From Chondromyces crocatus (GTDB taxonomy: Bacteria; Myxococcota_A; Polyangia; Polyangiales; Polyangiaceae), in the NCBI RefSeq assembly GCF_001189295.1, contig NZ_CP012159.1, forward strand, positions 4,542,525-4,606,524: 64,000 nt of DNA, written 5' to 3'. Below, one piece after another: positions 18,345 through 27,278 of the stretch. The notes under the pieces were generated by a model that was given only the letters and a program-made list of their open reading frames with translations, made no database searches and was not told where the DNA came from. Positions within the stretch are counted from its first letter, which is position 1; each line of letters begins with the position of its first letter. The position numbers and the translations under genes are program-made.

Positions 18345-19720
18345 GGCGCAGTGCTGTCGTCAGGAGGAGGCGGCGGAGGGGGCGGGGGCATGGGGACTGC
18401 CTTGGGAGGCACCACGTGGAACGGTTCTGGCGCGCTCAGCAGCCGGACCCGAGTCGGGTTCTTCGCCGTCACATCGGCCGTGTAAGCGTCGACCTCCGCG
18501 CGGCCTCCGGTCTCGTTGGCGTGCAGCACCGCGGTCACTCGGTACAGCCCCTGGCGCCGGAACGTCGTGTTCGGGCAGACCTCTCCGACCAGCACCCGGA
18601 AGCTGGTCGACGCACCCGGCTTGAGGGTCCTGAACAGATCCCGAGGCACACCACCGGTCGCTGGCGACGCCGGGCAGATCGTCGTCCCATCCGGCCCTTC
18701 GACGCGGAACTCGAGCATGCGCGGCAGCAGCGCCACCGTCATCGGACGCTTGCCTGCGTTCTTCGCGTTCACGGTGAGCGCCACCTTCTGCGGGGTGCTC
18801 GCTTCCGACCAGGGATCGGCCGTCACCTCGAGCCAGGGTGCGTTGGCGTCCACGATGGGTGGCGTCACCTCGACCGGCGGGCCTCCCTTGGGTGTCGCCT
18901 CCGGGTCGGACGTCGCGCCCGGAGCGCTCGCGGCCTTGTCCGAAGAAGCGGCTTCCTTCGTCTCCGCCGCTGCCGCAGGCACCTTCGCCGTGGGAGCGCC
19001 GGCCTTGTCTGGTGTCCCCGCGGGCTTGCTGGAAGCTGCCGCTGCCTTGTCGGCGCTCGCCGCTGCCTTGTCTCCCGCGCCCGCCGCCTTCTCCGCTTCC
19101 TCCTCTTCCTCGAGCGTCTTCGCTGCGCCGTAGCTCAGCATCATGGTCGGCGCCTGCAAGCCGCGCGCTGGCGCAAAAGCCACCGGATCGTCGGTCGACT
19201 CCGCCATGAAAGGCGCTTCCGGCTTCGCTCGCGACCACGCCTTCGGCGGACTCCAGCCGAGCCAGGCGCGCACCACCGCACCTCCCGTCAACGCCGCCGC
19301 GTCCTTGCCGAAACACAGCAAGTGCGGATCCAGCCGCTCGACGTAGGACTGCCCTGGCGCCAGGAGCAGCGCCCTCCGCTCGGGGAACGCGGTCGGCCGC
19401 AGCGGCGTGGGCACCGTACAGCGCACCTTCTTCTTCGTCACACGCCCTCGGGCGTCGACATCGGTCAGCTCGATCTCCAGCTCCAGCAGCCGCTCGTCGG
19501 CTGCGATGCGCATCGGTCGCTCTCCCGTGTTGTCGAGCCGCATCGTCCACGTGCCGCTCGCCGTCGGCGCCGTGAGCCACAACCGCGCAGGCGCGGGCGG
19601 CGGCTCGGGGGCCTTCTCTTTCGTCCCCGCACCGCCGCTCGCCGTCTGGGCGGACGCGGGATGCGAGACGAGGCCCAACCCGACCACGCCGATCAACCAC
19701 GGAAGGAAGCGCATGTGCAT
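18341..19720 (-). CDS. secreted protein of unknown function with Ala/Lys-rich middle and poly-Pro tail
   Basis: A 459-residue exported protein not recognised as a known family. The signal peptide MHMRFLPWLIGVVGLGLVSHPASAQ is clear from ATG 19720. Two similar beta-rich halves follow (ARLWLTAPTASGTWTMRLDN and WLEVTADPWSEASTPQKVAL), each resembling an immunoglobulin-like fold that discusses 'RPM' strands (GERPMRI, GKRPMTV). They are separated by an Ala/Lys/Glu low-complexity stretch of about 110 residues containing short AADKAAA-like repeats. The end is a run of prolines. The internal duplication suggests two copies of one domain. It is coupled to rnz by a 4-bp overlap. Confidence 0.7.
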   Translation of the reverse strand: MHMRFLPWLIGVVGLGLVSHPASAQTASGGAGTKEKAPEPPPAPARLWLTAPTASGTWTMRLDNTGERPMRIAADERLLELEIELTDVDARGRVTKKKVRCTVPTPLRPTAFPERRALLLAPGQSYVERLDPHLLCFGKDAAALTGGAVVRAWLGWSPPKAWSRAKPEAPFMAESTDDPVAFAPARGLQAPTMMLSYGAAKTLEEEEEAEKAAGAGDKAAASADKAAAASSKPAGTPDKAGAPTAKVPAAAAETKEAASSDKAASAPGATSDPEATPKGGPPVEVTPPIVDANAPWLEVTADPWSEASTPQKVALTVNAKNAGKRPMTVALLPRMLEFRVEGPDGTTICPASPATGGVPRDLFRTLKPGASTSFRVLVGEVCPNTTFRRQGLYRVTAVLHANETGGRAEVDAYTADVTAKNPTRVRLLSAPEPFHVVPPKAVPMPPPPPPPPPDDSTAP

Positions 19721-19886
19721 GGATACCTTGCTCTTTGTCCGACGCTTCCGCTTTCTTTCCGGAGGCGTCAACCGTAGCTTTGCGCCTTGACATCGGCCGG
19801 GGCGGTCGGCCCCGAGGATCTTCCCTGCCGCACCCCCGTCATCGGTCATGCTTCGATCGGACCGTCACCGACCCCTGCTCTGCACC

Positions 19887-20591
19887 ATGCGAGGACTCTA
19901 CGCCATCATCGACACCGACGCCCTCGCGCGTCGTGGCATCGACCCCATCCCCTATGCCGAGGCCGTGCTCGCGGCGAAACCGGGCGCCATCCAGCTCCGG
20001 GACAAGCGCGGCAGTGCCCGACGCATGCTGGAACTCCTGCGTGCCCTCGTCCCGCGCGCCGCGGCGGCCGGTGTTCCCCTGTTCGCCAACGACCGCCCTG
20101 ATCTCGCCTTGCTCGCCGGCTGCGAGGGCATCCACGTCGGCCAGGACGATCTGCCGGTGACCGAGGTCCGTGCCCTCGCAGAGCGTGCAAGGGTTCGTGT
20201 CCGCATCGGCCTCTCGACCCACGACCTCGACCAGCTCGAGCCCGCCCTCCGCGAGCCCATCGACTACGTCGCCATCGGCCCCATCTTCCCGACCGCCAAC
20301 AAGGAGCAGGCGGATCCTGCCATCGGCCTCCCGGCCCTCACCGCGCTGGTCGCTCGCGTCGCCGAGGTGCGCCCGGGCCTCCCCGTCGTGGCCATCGGCG
20401 GCATCACCCTGGAAACGGCGCCCCAGATCGGCGTCCTGGGTGCGTGCGCTGCCGTGATCGGCGCGCTCCTCCCGTCCGAGCCCGAGGACGGCACCCCCTT
20501 CGACCTCACGAGCCCGGAAGCCCTCGCCGCGGTCACCGCGCGGGCCACCACCTTGCATCGGGCCTTGCTCGGTGCAGCGACCCCGGCATGA
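19887..20591 (+). CDS. thiE: thiamine-phosphate synthase ThiE
   Basis: Joins 4-amino-5-hydroxymethyl-2-methylpyrimidine diphosphate to thiazole phosphate, giving thiamine phosphate. The 234-residue TIM barrel contains LYAIIDTDAL, IQLRDK (35-40), FANDRPDLAL, GIHVGQDDLP (81-90) and AIGPIFPTANKE (129-140). AIGGIT forms the phosphate site. ATG 19887 matches the usual family start; an in-frame ATG at 19848 is possible. Its stop overlaps the next gene's start (ATGA). The thiazole genes are not adjacent, although thiS lies about 16 kb upstream. Confidence 0.9.
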   Translation: MRGLYAIIDTDALARRGIDPIPYAEAVLAAKPGAIQLRDKRGSARRMLELLRALVPRAAAAGVPLFANDRPDLALLAGCEGIHVGQDDLPVTEVRALAERARVRVRIGLSTHDLDQLEPALREPIDYVAIGPIFPTANKEQADPAIGLPALTALVARVAEVRPGLPVVAIGGITLETAPQIGVLGACAAVIGALLPSEPEDGTPFDLTSPEALAAVTARATTLHRALLGAATPA

Positions 20592-21217
20592 GCCTGCTCC
20601 TGATCGGTGCCGCCACGGTGGTGATGGCGGCCGCGGCAGGCTACGTCGCCGCACGCCGTCACCAGTCCGAGCTACCGCCTCCGAACGCCGTCGCGCGCCG
20701 TCGCGACCCATCGGACCCGGACCCAGACGAAGACGACACGCCCGCGAGCGACCCCTTCGAAGCGCTCCCCTTGCGCCTCGGGGACGTCGTGCAGGTCGAC
20801 CGGGAAGAGCGCTGGCTCGCCGGCGCCGTGCTGGCGCGCGACCGGCGTGAGGTCGTGGCTGCCATCTTCCTCGCCCCCGAGGGGGCCGAGCAGCACGCGG
20901 TCGCCGCTTTCGCACCTCCACGGCGTGACATCTACTGGCTGCGCCCCGCCCAGGCCGACGCGCCCGCCGAGCCCCCCGCCACCCTTGAGATCGGTGGGAC
21001 CGCCATGCAGCGCCGCAGCCGCAGACCCGTCGCCTTGCAGCGCCTGGGGAAGGGGACACCGGAGGTGGGTGACGAAGGCGTGCTGGCGCTCTACGACGCC
21101 GGTCCCGGCCGTGTCGCCGTGGTGCTCGGGACTGCGGGGCGCACCTTCGCCTGGGCGGGCAAGCCGGTGGACCCAGGCCGGTACGACCGACTCGGTCACG
21201 GCGGCGATTGCCCCTAG
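20588..21217 (+). CDS. membrane-anchored protein of unknown function
   Basis: A 209-residue protein with one N-terminal hydrophobic segment (SLLLIGAATVVMAAAAGYVAA), an acidic stretch (SDPDPDEDDTPASDPFE), then a beta-rich domain with two similar halves (LRLGDVVQVDREERWLAGA and PEVGDEGVLALYDAGPGRVA). No known family is recognised. The ATG overlaps the thiE stop by 4 bp, so the two are likely co-translated, though no thiamine role follows from sequence. Confidence 0.65.
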   Translation: MSLLLIGAATVVMAAAAGYVAARRHQSELPPPNAVARRRDPSDPDPDEDDTPASDPFEALPLRLGDVVQVDREERWLAGAVLARDRREVVAAIFLAPEGAEQHAVAAFAPPRRDIYWLRPAQADAPAEPPATLEIGGTAMQRRSRRPVALQRLGKGTPEVGDEGVLALYDAGPGRVAVVLGTAGRTFAWAGKPVDPGRYDRLGHGGDCP

Positions 21218-21415
21218 CTCCCCGGGTGGCCTTTCACTCGGGAGCGACCTCCCTGCTTGCGAGGTGGAAGCGACCTCTCTCTGCTTGCGAGCGACACCTC
21301 GGCGCAGCACGTCGGTGCCGACGCCTCGTCCCCAGGCGCTCCCTGCACGACCCGTGAGTTCAGGGCTGCGGTTTTGCCCCCTCGCGTCCCCATGCCTCCA
21401 GCGTGACGCCTCGGC

Positions 21416-22264
21416 TCACGGCTCCGGCGCAGGCACCTCGCCACCGTGCCCCGCGGCAGGTGGCACCTCCTGCATCTCGACCGCCCTGGCCCACGCCGCT
21501 GCCGCATCGATTCCGTGCTCCCCGAAGCGGGGCACGTAGTCCCGGGTGATCGCGCGCTCCAGGATCTCCCCGTAGCGCGCCCCTGCCATCAACCCCCAGG
21601 CCCGATCCTCCTCCGAGATCGTCACTCTCCCCCGCGCACCGGGGGGCATGTAGCTCCGCCGCACGCGGCCCAGCATCTGCGGAAGCTCCTGCACCACCAG
21701 CTGCTTCACCGCCGGCGCGCACGGCAGGGCGAGCAGGTACCGCAGCAGCGCCCACCCGAAATCCCGGTGACGCACCTCGTCGCGGAGCACCCGATCCAGC
21801 GCCCTGCGCGCCACCGGCACCGTACAGCCCTCGCGCAGCACCTTGAACAACGGCACCGCCACCGTCTCTCCCAGACAGAAGACCTCCACCCCCGCCCGCG
21901 CCACAGCGAGCTCCAGCAGCTCGCGGCCAGGCCCCCGCAGCCCCAGCGTCTCCCGCGCGAGCGCCGGCATCGCCTCTCCCCCCGCAGCCACGAACGTGCG
22001 GTGGCTCAGGTCCGCGTGGACCAGCTCGTCCTTCACGATCCGCAGCCCATCGTCGATCAGATCGGGCGACGCCCCCATCTGGATCAACCACAGAGTCAGA
22101 TGCTGCGTGATCGCTGCCGACCGGTACTCCGCCTCCACCCGCCGCCCCCACTCCAGCCGCACCGCATCGCTCGCCGCGACCCGTCGCGTGCGCGCCGCAG
22201 GCCGCTCGGGGGACGAGGTTCGCGCACGCGCGCGCCGGGCAGGGGAAGGCGTGACCGCAGCCAT
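21416..22264 (-). CDS. ferritin-like domain (diiron four-helix) protein
   Basis: A 282-residue protein with an Arg/Ala-rich N-terminal 30 residues and a four-helix ferritin-like domain. Two helix pairs carry diiron-type ligands: Glu44/Glu46 (RVEAEYRSAA) with Glu80 and His83 (KDELVHADLS), and Glu133 (LGETVAVPLF) with Glu163 and His166 (RDEVRHRDFG). The spacing fits a rubrerythrin/oxygenase-type iron site. Activity is unknown; similar proteins occur beside secondary-metabolism and stress genes. It is divergent from the large membrane protein gene at 22.4 kb (155-bp gap). Confidence 0.75.
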   Translation of the reverse strand: MAAVTPSPARRARARTSSPERPAARTRRVAASDAVRLEWGRRVEAEYRSAAITQHLTLWLIQMGASPDLIDDGLRIVKDELVHADLSHRTFVAAGGEAMPALARETLGLRGPGRELLELAVARAGVEVFCLGETVAVPLFKVLREGCTVPVARRALDRVLRDEVRHRDFGWALLRYLLALPCAPAVKQLVVQELPQMLGRVRRSYMPPGARGRVTISEEDRAWGLMAGARYGEILERAITRDYVPRFGEHGIDAAAAWARAVEMQEVPPAAGHGGEVPAPEP

Positions 22265-22419
22265 CTGCTCACGCTAAGCGGCGCTGCGCGGCGCGACAAG
22301 CCGCCCGTCCTCGACGCCGACCTTCCCCTCGTCCCGCTCATCCCCTCGCCCCCTTTTCCCGGACGAACCCGTGTATCGTCGGGTCGGCGCCTCTGACGAT
22401 CGCGGCGCGCGGAGACGCC

Positions 22420-24855
22420 ATGCGGATCCTGTTCACGGCCACCATCGCCCTGAGCGCGGCCTTGCTCTTCAGCGTCCAGCCGATGCTGGGCAAGGCCTTG
22501 CTTCCGCGCCTCGGAGGCGCCCCGCAGGTGTGGGTCACCTGCATGCTCTTCTTCCAGGTGGCGCTTCTCGCCGGCCACGCCTACGCCCACCTCGCCGCGA
22601 CCCGCCTCGACGCCCGCCGCCACACCTTAGGGCACCTCGCGCTCGCCTTCCTCCCCCTCGTCCTCGTCGCTCCCGGCTCGCGTCTCGGCGTCCCCTTCTC
22701 CCTCCCTCTCGCTCCAGCGGCGACTTTCCCCCTCGCCGCCATCCTGGACCGCGCGCCCACCCTTGCCGTCCTGCTTCCCCTTGCCACGACCGTCGGCCTC
22801 CCGTTCTTCATCCTCGGCGCCACCAGCCCCCTCCTCCAGCGCTGGTTTTCCCGCACCGACGACCCCGACGCACTCGACCCTTACTTCCTCTACGCCGCCA
22901 GCAACCTCGGCAGCCTCGCCGCCTTGCTTGCCTACCCCTTCGTCCTGGAGCCCTGGCTCGGCCTCACCGCGCAGGCGCGCGCGTGGGCCTGGGGCTACGG
23001 CCTCTTCGTCTTCCTGCTCGCCGCTTGCGCACACCGCGTGATCCGCCGCCACCCCGGCGCCCCGAACGCCAGCGCGACCGCCGAAACCGACGCGCCCGAC
23101 GCGCCCGACGAGACCGCCTCCGAGCGCGAAATTCCCCCTCGCCCTCTCCTCTGGCTCGCCCTCGCCTTCGTCCCCTCCAGCCACCTCCTCGGCGTCACCG
23201 CCTACGTCACCACCGACATCGCGCCCATCCCCTTGCTCTGGGCCGTCCCCCTCGCGCTCTACCTCACCTCCTTCATCCTCGTCTTCGCCCGCCGCCCCAC
23301 CATCCCGCACGCCTGGATGGTCCGCCTCCTCCCCCTTGGCGCAGCGGCCTCGATCCTCACCCTCATCGCCGAGACCTCCGACCCTCCGGCCCTTCTCCTC
23401 CCGCTGCACCTCCTCACCTTCTTCGCCGGCGCCATGGTCTGCCACGGCGAGCTGGCCCGCAGCCGACCTGGCCGTCGCCACCTCACCGCCTTCTACCTGT
23501 GCCTCGGCGCAGGCGGCGCCCTCGGCGGCCTCCTCAACGCCGTCCTTGCCCCGCTCCTGTTCAACAGCCTCGTCGAGTACCCACTCGCCATCCTCCTCGC
23601 CTGCCTCTGCCGCCCCGCGCCAGCCAGCGACCCCACGGCCTCCCCCTCCTTCGAGCCCGACCACGAACACGCAACCAGCATCCCCCCGGAGCCCGAACGC
23701 GAAGCCACCACCAGCGCACCCTCCGCGTCCGAACACGACATCGCGCGCTGCGTCCCCTCCGCGCCTCGTCTCGACACCTCCGAAGAAACCCCCGCGCTCA
23801 CGGCCGCATGGCAAGGACCCTGGCGCCCCGACCTCCTCTTCGCCGCGCGCGCCGGCTTACTCACCGTCGCCCTCATCCTCGGTGCCCGCTTCCTCGACCG
23901 CCCTCACGACCGCCTCACCATCGGCGTCGTCTTCTGCATCCCCCTCCTCTTCGTCTACCGCACCCTCTACACCCCCCGCCGCTTCGCCCTCTCCCTCGGC
24001 GCCATCGCCCTCGCCAGCGCCCTCCACCCCGGCGGACACGGCGCCGACCTCCACCGCGAACGCACCTTCTTCGGCGTCGTCCGCGTCACCCAGGACAGCC
24101 GCGGCTTCCACCGCCTCGTCCATGGCCGCACCATGCACGGCGTCCAGAGCTTCGTCCCCTCACGCCGCCGCGAACCGCTCGCCTACTACACCCTCGACAG
24201 CCCCATCGGCCGCACCTTCACCCGCCTCGATCGCGCCGCCGCCTCCAGTGCCACCATCGGCGTCGTCGGCCTCGGCGCCGGGGCCCTTGCCGTCTACGCC
24301 CGCCCAGGCCAGCGCTGGACCTTCTACGAGATCGACCCCGCCGTCGCCCGCATCGCCCGCGACCCCCGCTACTTCACCTTCCTCCACGACGCCTTCCCCG
24401 AGGACCGAGGCCTCCACCTCGTGATCGGCGACGCCCGTCTCGGCCTCACCGCCGCACCGGACGCCCACTTCGATCTGCTGATCCTCGACGCCTTCAGCTC
24501 CGACGCCATCCCCGTCCACCTGCTCACGCGCGAGGCCCTCGCCCTCTACGAGCGCAAGCTCGCGCCGGGCGGCGTCATCGCCTTCCACCTCTCCAACCGC
24601 TTCCTCGACCTCTTCCCCGCCCTCGGCAACCTCGTCACCGACGCTGGCCTCATTGCCTACGGCTTCCAGGACGCGCCCACCCGCAGCCAGGAACAAGCCG
24701 GCAAATCCCCCTCGCGGTGGGCCCTGGTCGCGCGCCACATCGACGACCTCCAGAGCCTCCCGCACCTCCCCGACGCCTGGAAGCTCCGTCCCCGCCCCGA
24801 CGTCGCGTCATGGACCGACGACGTCTCCGATCTCCTCGCGTTGCTCCGACGCTGA
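22420..24855 (+). CDS. polytopic membrane protein fused to spermidine-synthase-like domain
   Basis: An 811-residue fusion. The N-terminal half is a multi-helix membrane domain starting with FTATIALSAALLFSVQPMLG, the hallmark of the fused-MFS/spermidine-synthase family. It also carries FFILGATSPLLQRWF and YAASNLGSLAALLAYP. A hydrophilic insert of about 70 residues sits near 400-470. The C-terminal domain is methyltransferase-like: GVVGLGAGALAVYA, YEIDPAVARIA, GDARLGL and LLILDAFSSDAIPVHLLT. Actual polyamine synthesis is doubtful because such fusions lack tested aminopropyl transfer. Codons end overwhelmingly in C. Confidence 0.85.
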   Translation: MRILFTATIALSAALLFSVQPMLGKALLPRLGGAPQVWVTCMLFFQVALLAGHAYAHLAATRLDARRHTLGHLALAFLPLVLVAPGSRLGVPFSLPLAPAATFPLAAILDRAPTLAVLLPLATTVGLPFFILGATSPLLQRWFSRTDDPDALDPYFLYAASNLGSLAALLAYPFVLEPWLGLTAQARAWAWGYGLFVFLLAACAHRVIRRHPGAPNASATAETDAPDAPDETASEREIPPRPLLWLALAFVPSSHLLGVTAYVTTDIAPIPLLWAVPLALYLTSFILVFARRPTIPHAWMVRLLPLGAAASILTLIAETSDPPALLLPLHLLTFFAGAMVCHGELARSRPGRRHLTAFYLCLGAGGALGGLLNAVLAPLLFNSLVEYPLAILLACLCRPAPASDPTASPSFEPDHEHATSIPPEPEREATTSAPSASEHDIARCVPSAPRLDTSEETPALTAAWQGPWRPDLLFAARAGLLTVALILGARFLDRPHDRLTIGVVFCIPLLFVYRTLYTPRRFALSLGAIALASALHPGGHGADLHRERTFFGVVRVTQDSRGFHRLVHGRTMHGVQSFVPSRRREPLAYYTLDSPIGRTFTRLDRAAASSATIGVVGLGAGALAVYARPGQRWTFYEIDPAVARIARDPRYFTFLHDAFPEDRGLHLVIGDARLGLTAAPDAHFDLLILDAFSSDAIPVHLLTREALALYERKLAPGGVIAFHLSNRFLDLFPALGNLVTDAGLIAYGFQDAPTRSQEQAGKSPSRWALVARHIDDLQSLPHLPDAWKLRPRPDVASWTDDVSDLLALLRR

Positions 24856-24864
24856 CCCGCCGCC

Positions 24865-25398
24865 CTACTTCGAGCCCTTCTTGATCGGCAGCGACACCCG
24901 CCGCAGCTCCTCGCCACCGACCTCGCTCACGATCACCGTCAGCTCCCCCGCGTCCACGCTCCGCAGCGTGTTGTAGCCCCACGTTCGCCACTGCCACGAC
25001 GCCCCCACGTCGAGCGTCAGCTCGGTCCTCGCCACCCCGTTCACCTGGAACTCCACGCGCACCTCGCGTGGCCCCCCCGTCCGGTTTCGCAACGACAGGT
25101 GCGCATAGACCCGCTCGCCAGCCCTGGCCGTGCTGAGCCGATCCGCCGGCTCCTTGTCCTTCACGGCCGACGTCAGCGTCATCTTCAGCAGCTCCAGCCC
25201 CTTCACCTCCGGCGCCTCGTCGCCGCCCGCAGCGCCTGGCGCGCCCGTCGACACCGCGCCGCTCGACCCCGCCGCCGCGTCGCTCGCCCCCGCGTCCACT
25301 CCGGCGCTCCCGCTGCCGCTCGACCCCGACTCGCACCCGCTCAGCGCCGCCACGACGAGGGCGTACACGAGCGCCCAGCGCACCCTCAGCATGCGCAT
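24865..25398 (-). CDS. small lipoprotein of unknown function
   Basis: A 177-residue predicted lipoprotein (lipobox AALSGC, Cys22) with a Gly/Ser/Ala linker (residues 24-60) and a beta-sandwich-like domain: GERVYAHLSLRNRTGG and ARTELTLDVGASWQWRTWG. This looks like an exported immunoglobulin-like module; no family is recognised. Its start shares one base with the holB stop (TGATG), so it is probably translated by coupling. It converges with the fusion protein gene, leaving 9 bp. Confidence 0.7.
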   Translation of the reverse strand: MRMLRVRWALVYALVVAALSGCESGSSGSGSAGVDAGASDAAAGSSGAVSTGAPGAAGGDEAPEVKGLELLKMTLTSAVKDKEPADRLSTARAGERVYAHLSLRNRTGGPREVRVEFQVNGVARTELTLDVGASWQWRTWGYNTLRSVDAGELTVIVSEVGGEELRRVSLPIKKGSK

Positions 25399-26393
25399 CA
25401 GCCCCCCGCCTCGCGCATGTCGGCCACCAGCGACACCATCGCCAGCTGCGGCGAAGCGTTTCGCTCCAGCCGCACCACCGCCCGCGACACCACCTCGTAG
25501 CGCCGCGCCAGCACCTCCGCCGCCTCGGGAGCCGTCTCCACCTCGCTCCGCGCCTTCCGCGCCAGCGACGCCCCCAGCGCACGCAGCTCCGCCTTGAGCA
25601 ACCCCTTGTCCTTCTCCAGCGACTCCGCCAGCGTCACCGCCGCGCCCAGATCGGGCGCCCCCACTGCGTCGAACACCCGCTGCAAGAACGCCTCCCGCCC
25701 GGCCGTCGCCTCCTCGTCGCACAGCTCCAGCGCCGCCGACACGCTCCCTCCTGCGAGCTCCAGCGCCAGCTCGTGCCGATCCTCCGGGATCTCCGCCGCC
25801 CGCAGCGCCTCTCTCACCACCGCCTCCGGCAGCGGCCCGAAGCGCACCGGCATCGTCCGCGACCGGATCGTGTTCAGCATCGCGTCCGGGCGCGACGTCG
25901 TCAGCACGAAGTACGTCCCTTGCCGAGGCTCCTCCAGCGTCTTCAGCAGCGCGTTCGCCGCGCTCGTCCCCAGCTCGTCCGCGTCCCGCACGATGAACAC
26001 CCGTGCCCGCCCCTCGTGCGGCGGATAGCTCGCATGCTGCAGCACGATGGTCCGCACCTGATCGACCGAGATCTCCGTCACCTCGTCGCTCTTCCGCCCG
26101 ATGGTCGACGCCGGGTAGAAGTTCTTCGCGATGATCGCCACATCCGGGTGCAGCGGCGACGCCGGCCGCCCTGGCGATCGCGCCCCGGCCCGCTTGCAAG
26201 CGCTGCACGCCCCGCACCCGAGCGGATCATCCCCCACGCACACCAGCGCCTGCGCGAGCGCCGTGGCCGTCATCTCCTTGCCCACCCCGGGAGGTCCCTC
26301 GAACCGGTAGGCGTGATGCACCCGCCCCGACATCAGCGCCCGCGAGATCGTCGAGACCGCCGTCTCCTGACCGAGGATATGCGTGAACGGCAC
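25398..26393 (-). CDS. holB: DNA polymerase III delta' subunit
   Basis: Clamp-loader subunit of the replicative polymerase, 331 residues. It contains an AAA+ P-loop-like GPPGVGKE, a four-cysteine zinc module (CVGDDPLGCGACSACKR), the sensor/arginine-type stretch DADELGTSAANALLKTLEEP, then TYFVLTTSRPDAMLNTIRSR. The P-loop ends in Glu instead of Thr/Ser, as expected for a delta' that does not hydrolyse ATP. It begins MPFTHILGQETAVSTISRAL, the usual start. It is followed by the small lipoprotein gene with a one-base overlap. Confidence 0.93.
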   Translation of the reverse strand: MPFTHILGQETAVSTISRALMSGRVHHAYRFEGPPGVGKEMTATALAQALVCVGDDPLGCGACSACKRAGARSPGRPASPLHPDVAIIAKNFYPASTIGRKSDEVTEISVDQVRTIVLQHASYPPHEGRARVFIVRDADELGTSAANALLKTLEEPRQGTYFVLTTSRPDAMLNTIRSRTMPVRFGPLPEAVVREALRAAEIPEDRHELALELAGGSVSAALELCDEEATAGREAFLQRVFDAVGAPDLGAAVTLAESLEKDKGLLKAELRALGASLARKARSEVETAPEAAEVLARRYEVVSRAVVRLERNASPQLAMVSLVADMREAGG

Positions 26394-26501
26394 GGCCGGG
26401 TCCTACCACGCTCCAGCGTGCCCGAGAACCCGTCCACCCCAACGTCCAGGCGCCCTGAGCGATGTTGAGTCGCGCTGGACGACCATGCGAGCCTTGCGTG
26501 C

Positions 26502-27119
26502 ATGGATCCAGCTCATGCCACTCGTCACACGCTTTTTTTTACCATGCTCGCCGCCGCCCTCGCCGCATGCGGTAACGACTCCCGATCCGCTGACCTGGGG
26601 GGAGCGCGTGACGACACCAGGTCTGCCGCCACGGCGAACCCCTCCTCGACGGTGACTGCGGCGACGATTGGCGCGACGCCCACCGGGACGACGCAGACGC
26701 CGACCCTTCCCGCGAGCGCGACGCCCGCCACCGCCGACGCCGCTGGCCCCAAGGGCCGCTCCCCCGTGCCCAAGCCGGAAGAGTTCGCCACCGTCCCCGA
26801 GGTCACCGTCATCGGCTCCAGCGCGCTCAACTGCGAGACCAAGATGGTCCGTGAGTGGCTCCGGATCTCGTGCCGGGGCCAGACCAAGGCCGGCAGCAAA
26901 CCCGTGGACGTCATCCGAAGCCGGAGCGGAAAGGATGTCCACCTGTTCGTCGACACGGACCTCCTGAGCCTCGTCTTCCCCTTCGAACCGGGAACGGACG
27001 TCGCCGCCACCTTCATGTGGTCCGGCGAGAGCCACCTCTTCACCTCCGAGTGGCCGCGTGGCGCCCCCAAACCAACGCGCATGGGCATCTTCGAACGCGT
27101 CGGCGCTCCCAAACCCTGA
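26502..27119 (+). CDS. small lipoprotein with T8 tract in the signal peptide coding region
   Basis: A 205-residue predicted lipoprotein. Lipobox LAAC gives Cys23; an Ala/Thr-rich linker of about 60 residues follows, then a compact beta-rich domain (FATVPEVTVIGSSALNCE to the end) with two cysteines. The domain is not recognised. Eight consecutive T (26533-26540) encode Leu-Phe-Phe within the signal peptide, rare in DNA of this GC content. A start at the downstream ATG 26544 would leave too short a signal peptide, so 26502 is preferred. Confidence 0.68.
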   Translation: MDPAHATRHTLFFTMLAAALAACGNDSRSADLGGARDDTRSAATANPSSTVTAATIGATPTGTTQTPTLPASATPATADAAGPKGRSPVPKPEEFATVPEVTVIGSSALNCETKMVREWLRISCRGQTKAGSKPVDVIRSRSGKDVHLFVDTDLLSLVFPFEPGTDVAATFMWSGESHLFTSEWPRGAPKPTRMGIFERVGAPKP

Positions 27120-27164
27120 TCCCGCCCGTCCCCCTGGGGTGACCCTTCCTCGGCCCGTCCCCCT

Positions 27165-27236
27165 GCATCGCCCGTCCCCGACCGTACCCCCCGCATCGCC
27201 CGTCCCCGACCCGTGTCCCGCCGTCCCCGACCCGTG
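27165..27236. repeat. short direct repeats (GCATCGCCCGTCCCCGACC family)
   Basis: GCATCGCCCGTCCCCGACC occurs at 27165 and 27193, and shortened CCGTCCCCGACCCGTG variants follow. The whole 159-bp gap between the lipoprotein and epimerase genes is a decayed C-rich tandem repeat. It may just be slippage-prone spacer. Confidence 0.6.
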
Positions 27237-27278
27237 CCCCCCGTACCGGACCGCGACGCCGCGCGCTAAGTTCGCCCC

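Noticed and set aside
22371-24884. An 837-codon Arg/Pro-rich frame over the membrane/spermidine-synthase fusion.
   Set aside because: Out-of-frame shadow of a gene with strong C-ending codon bias.
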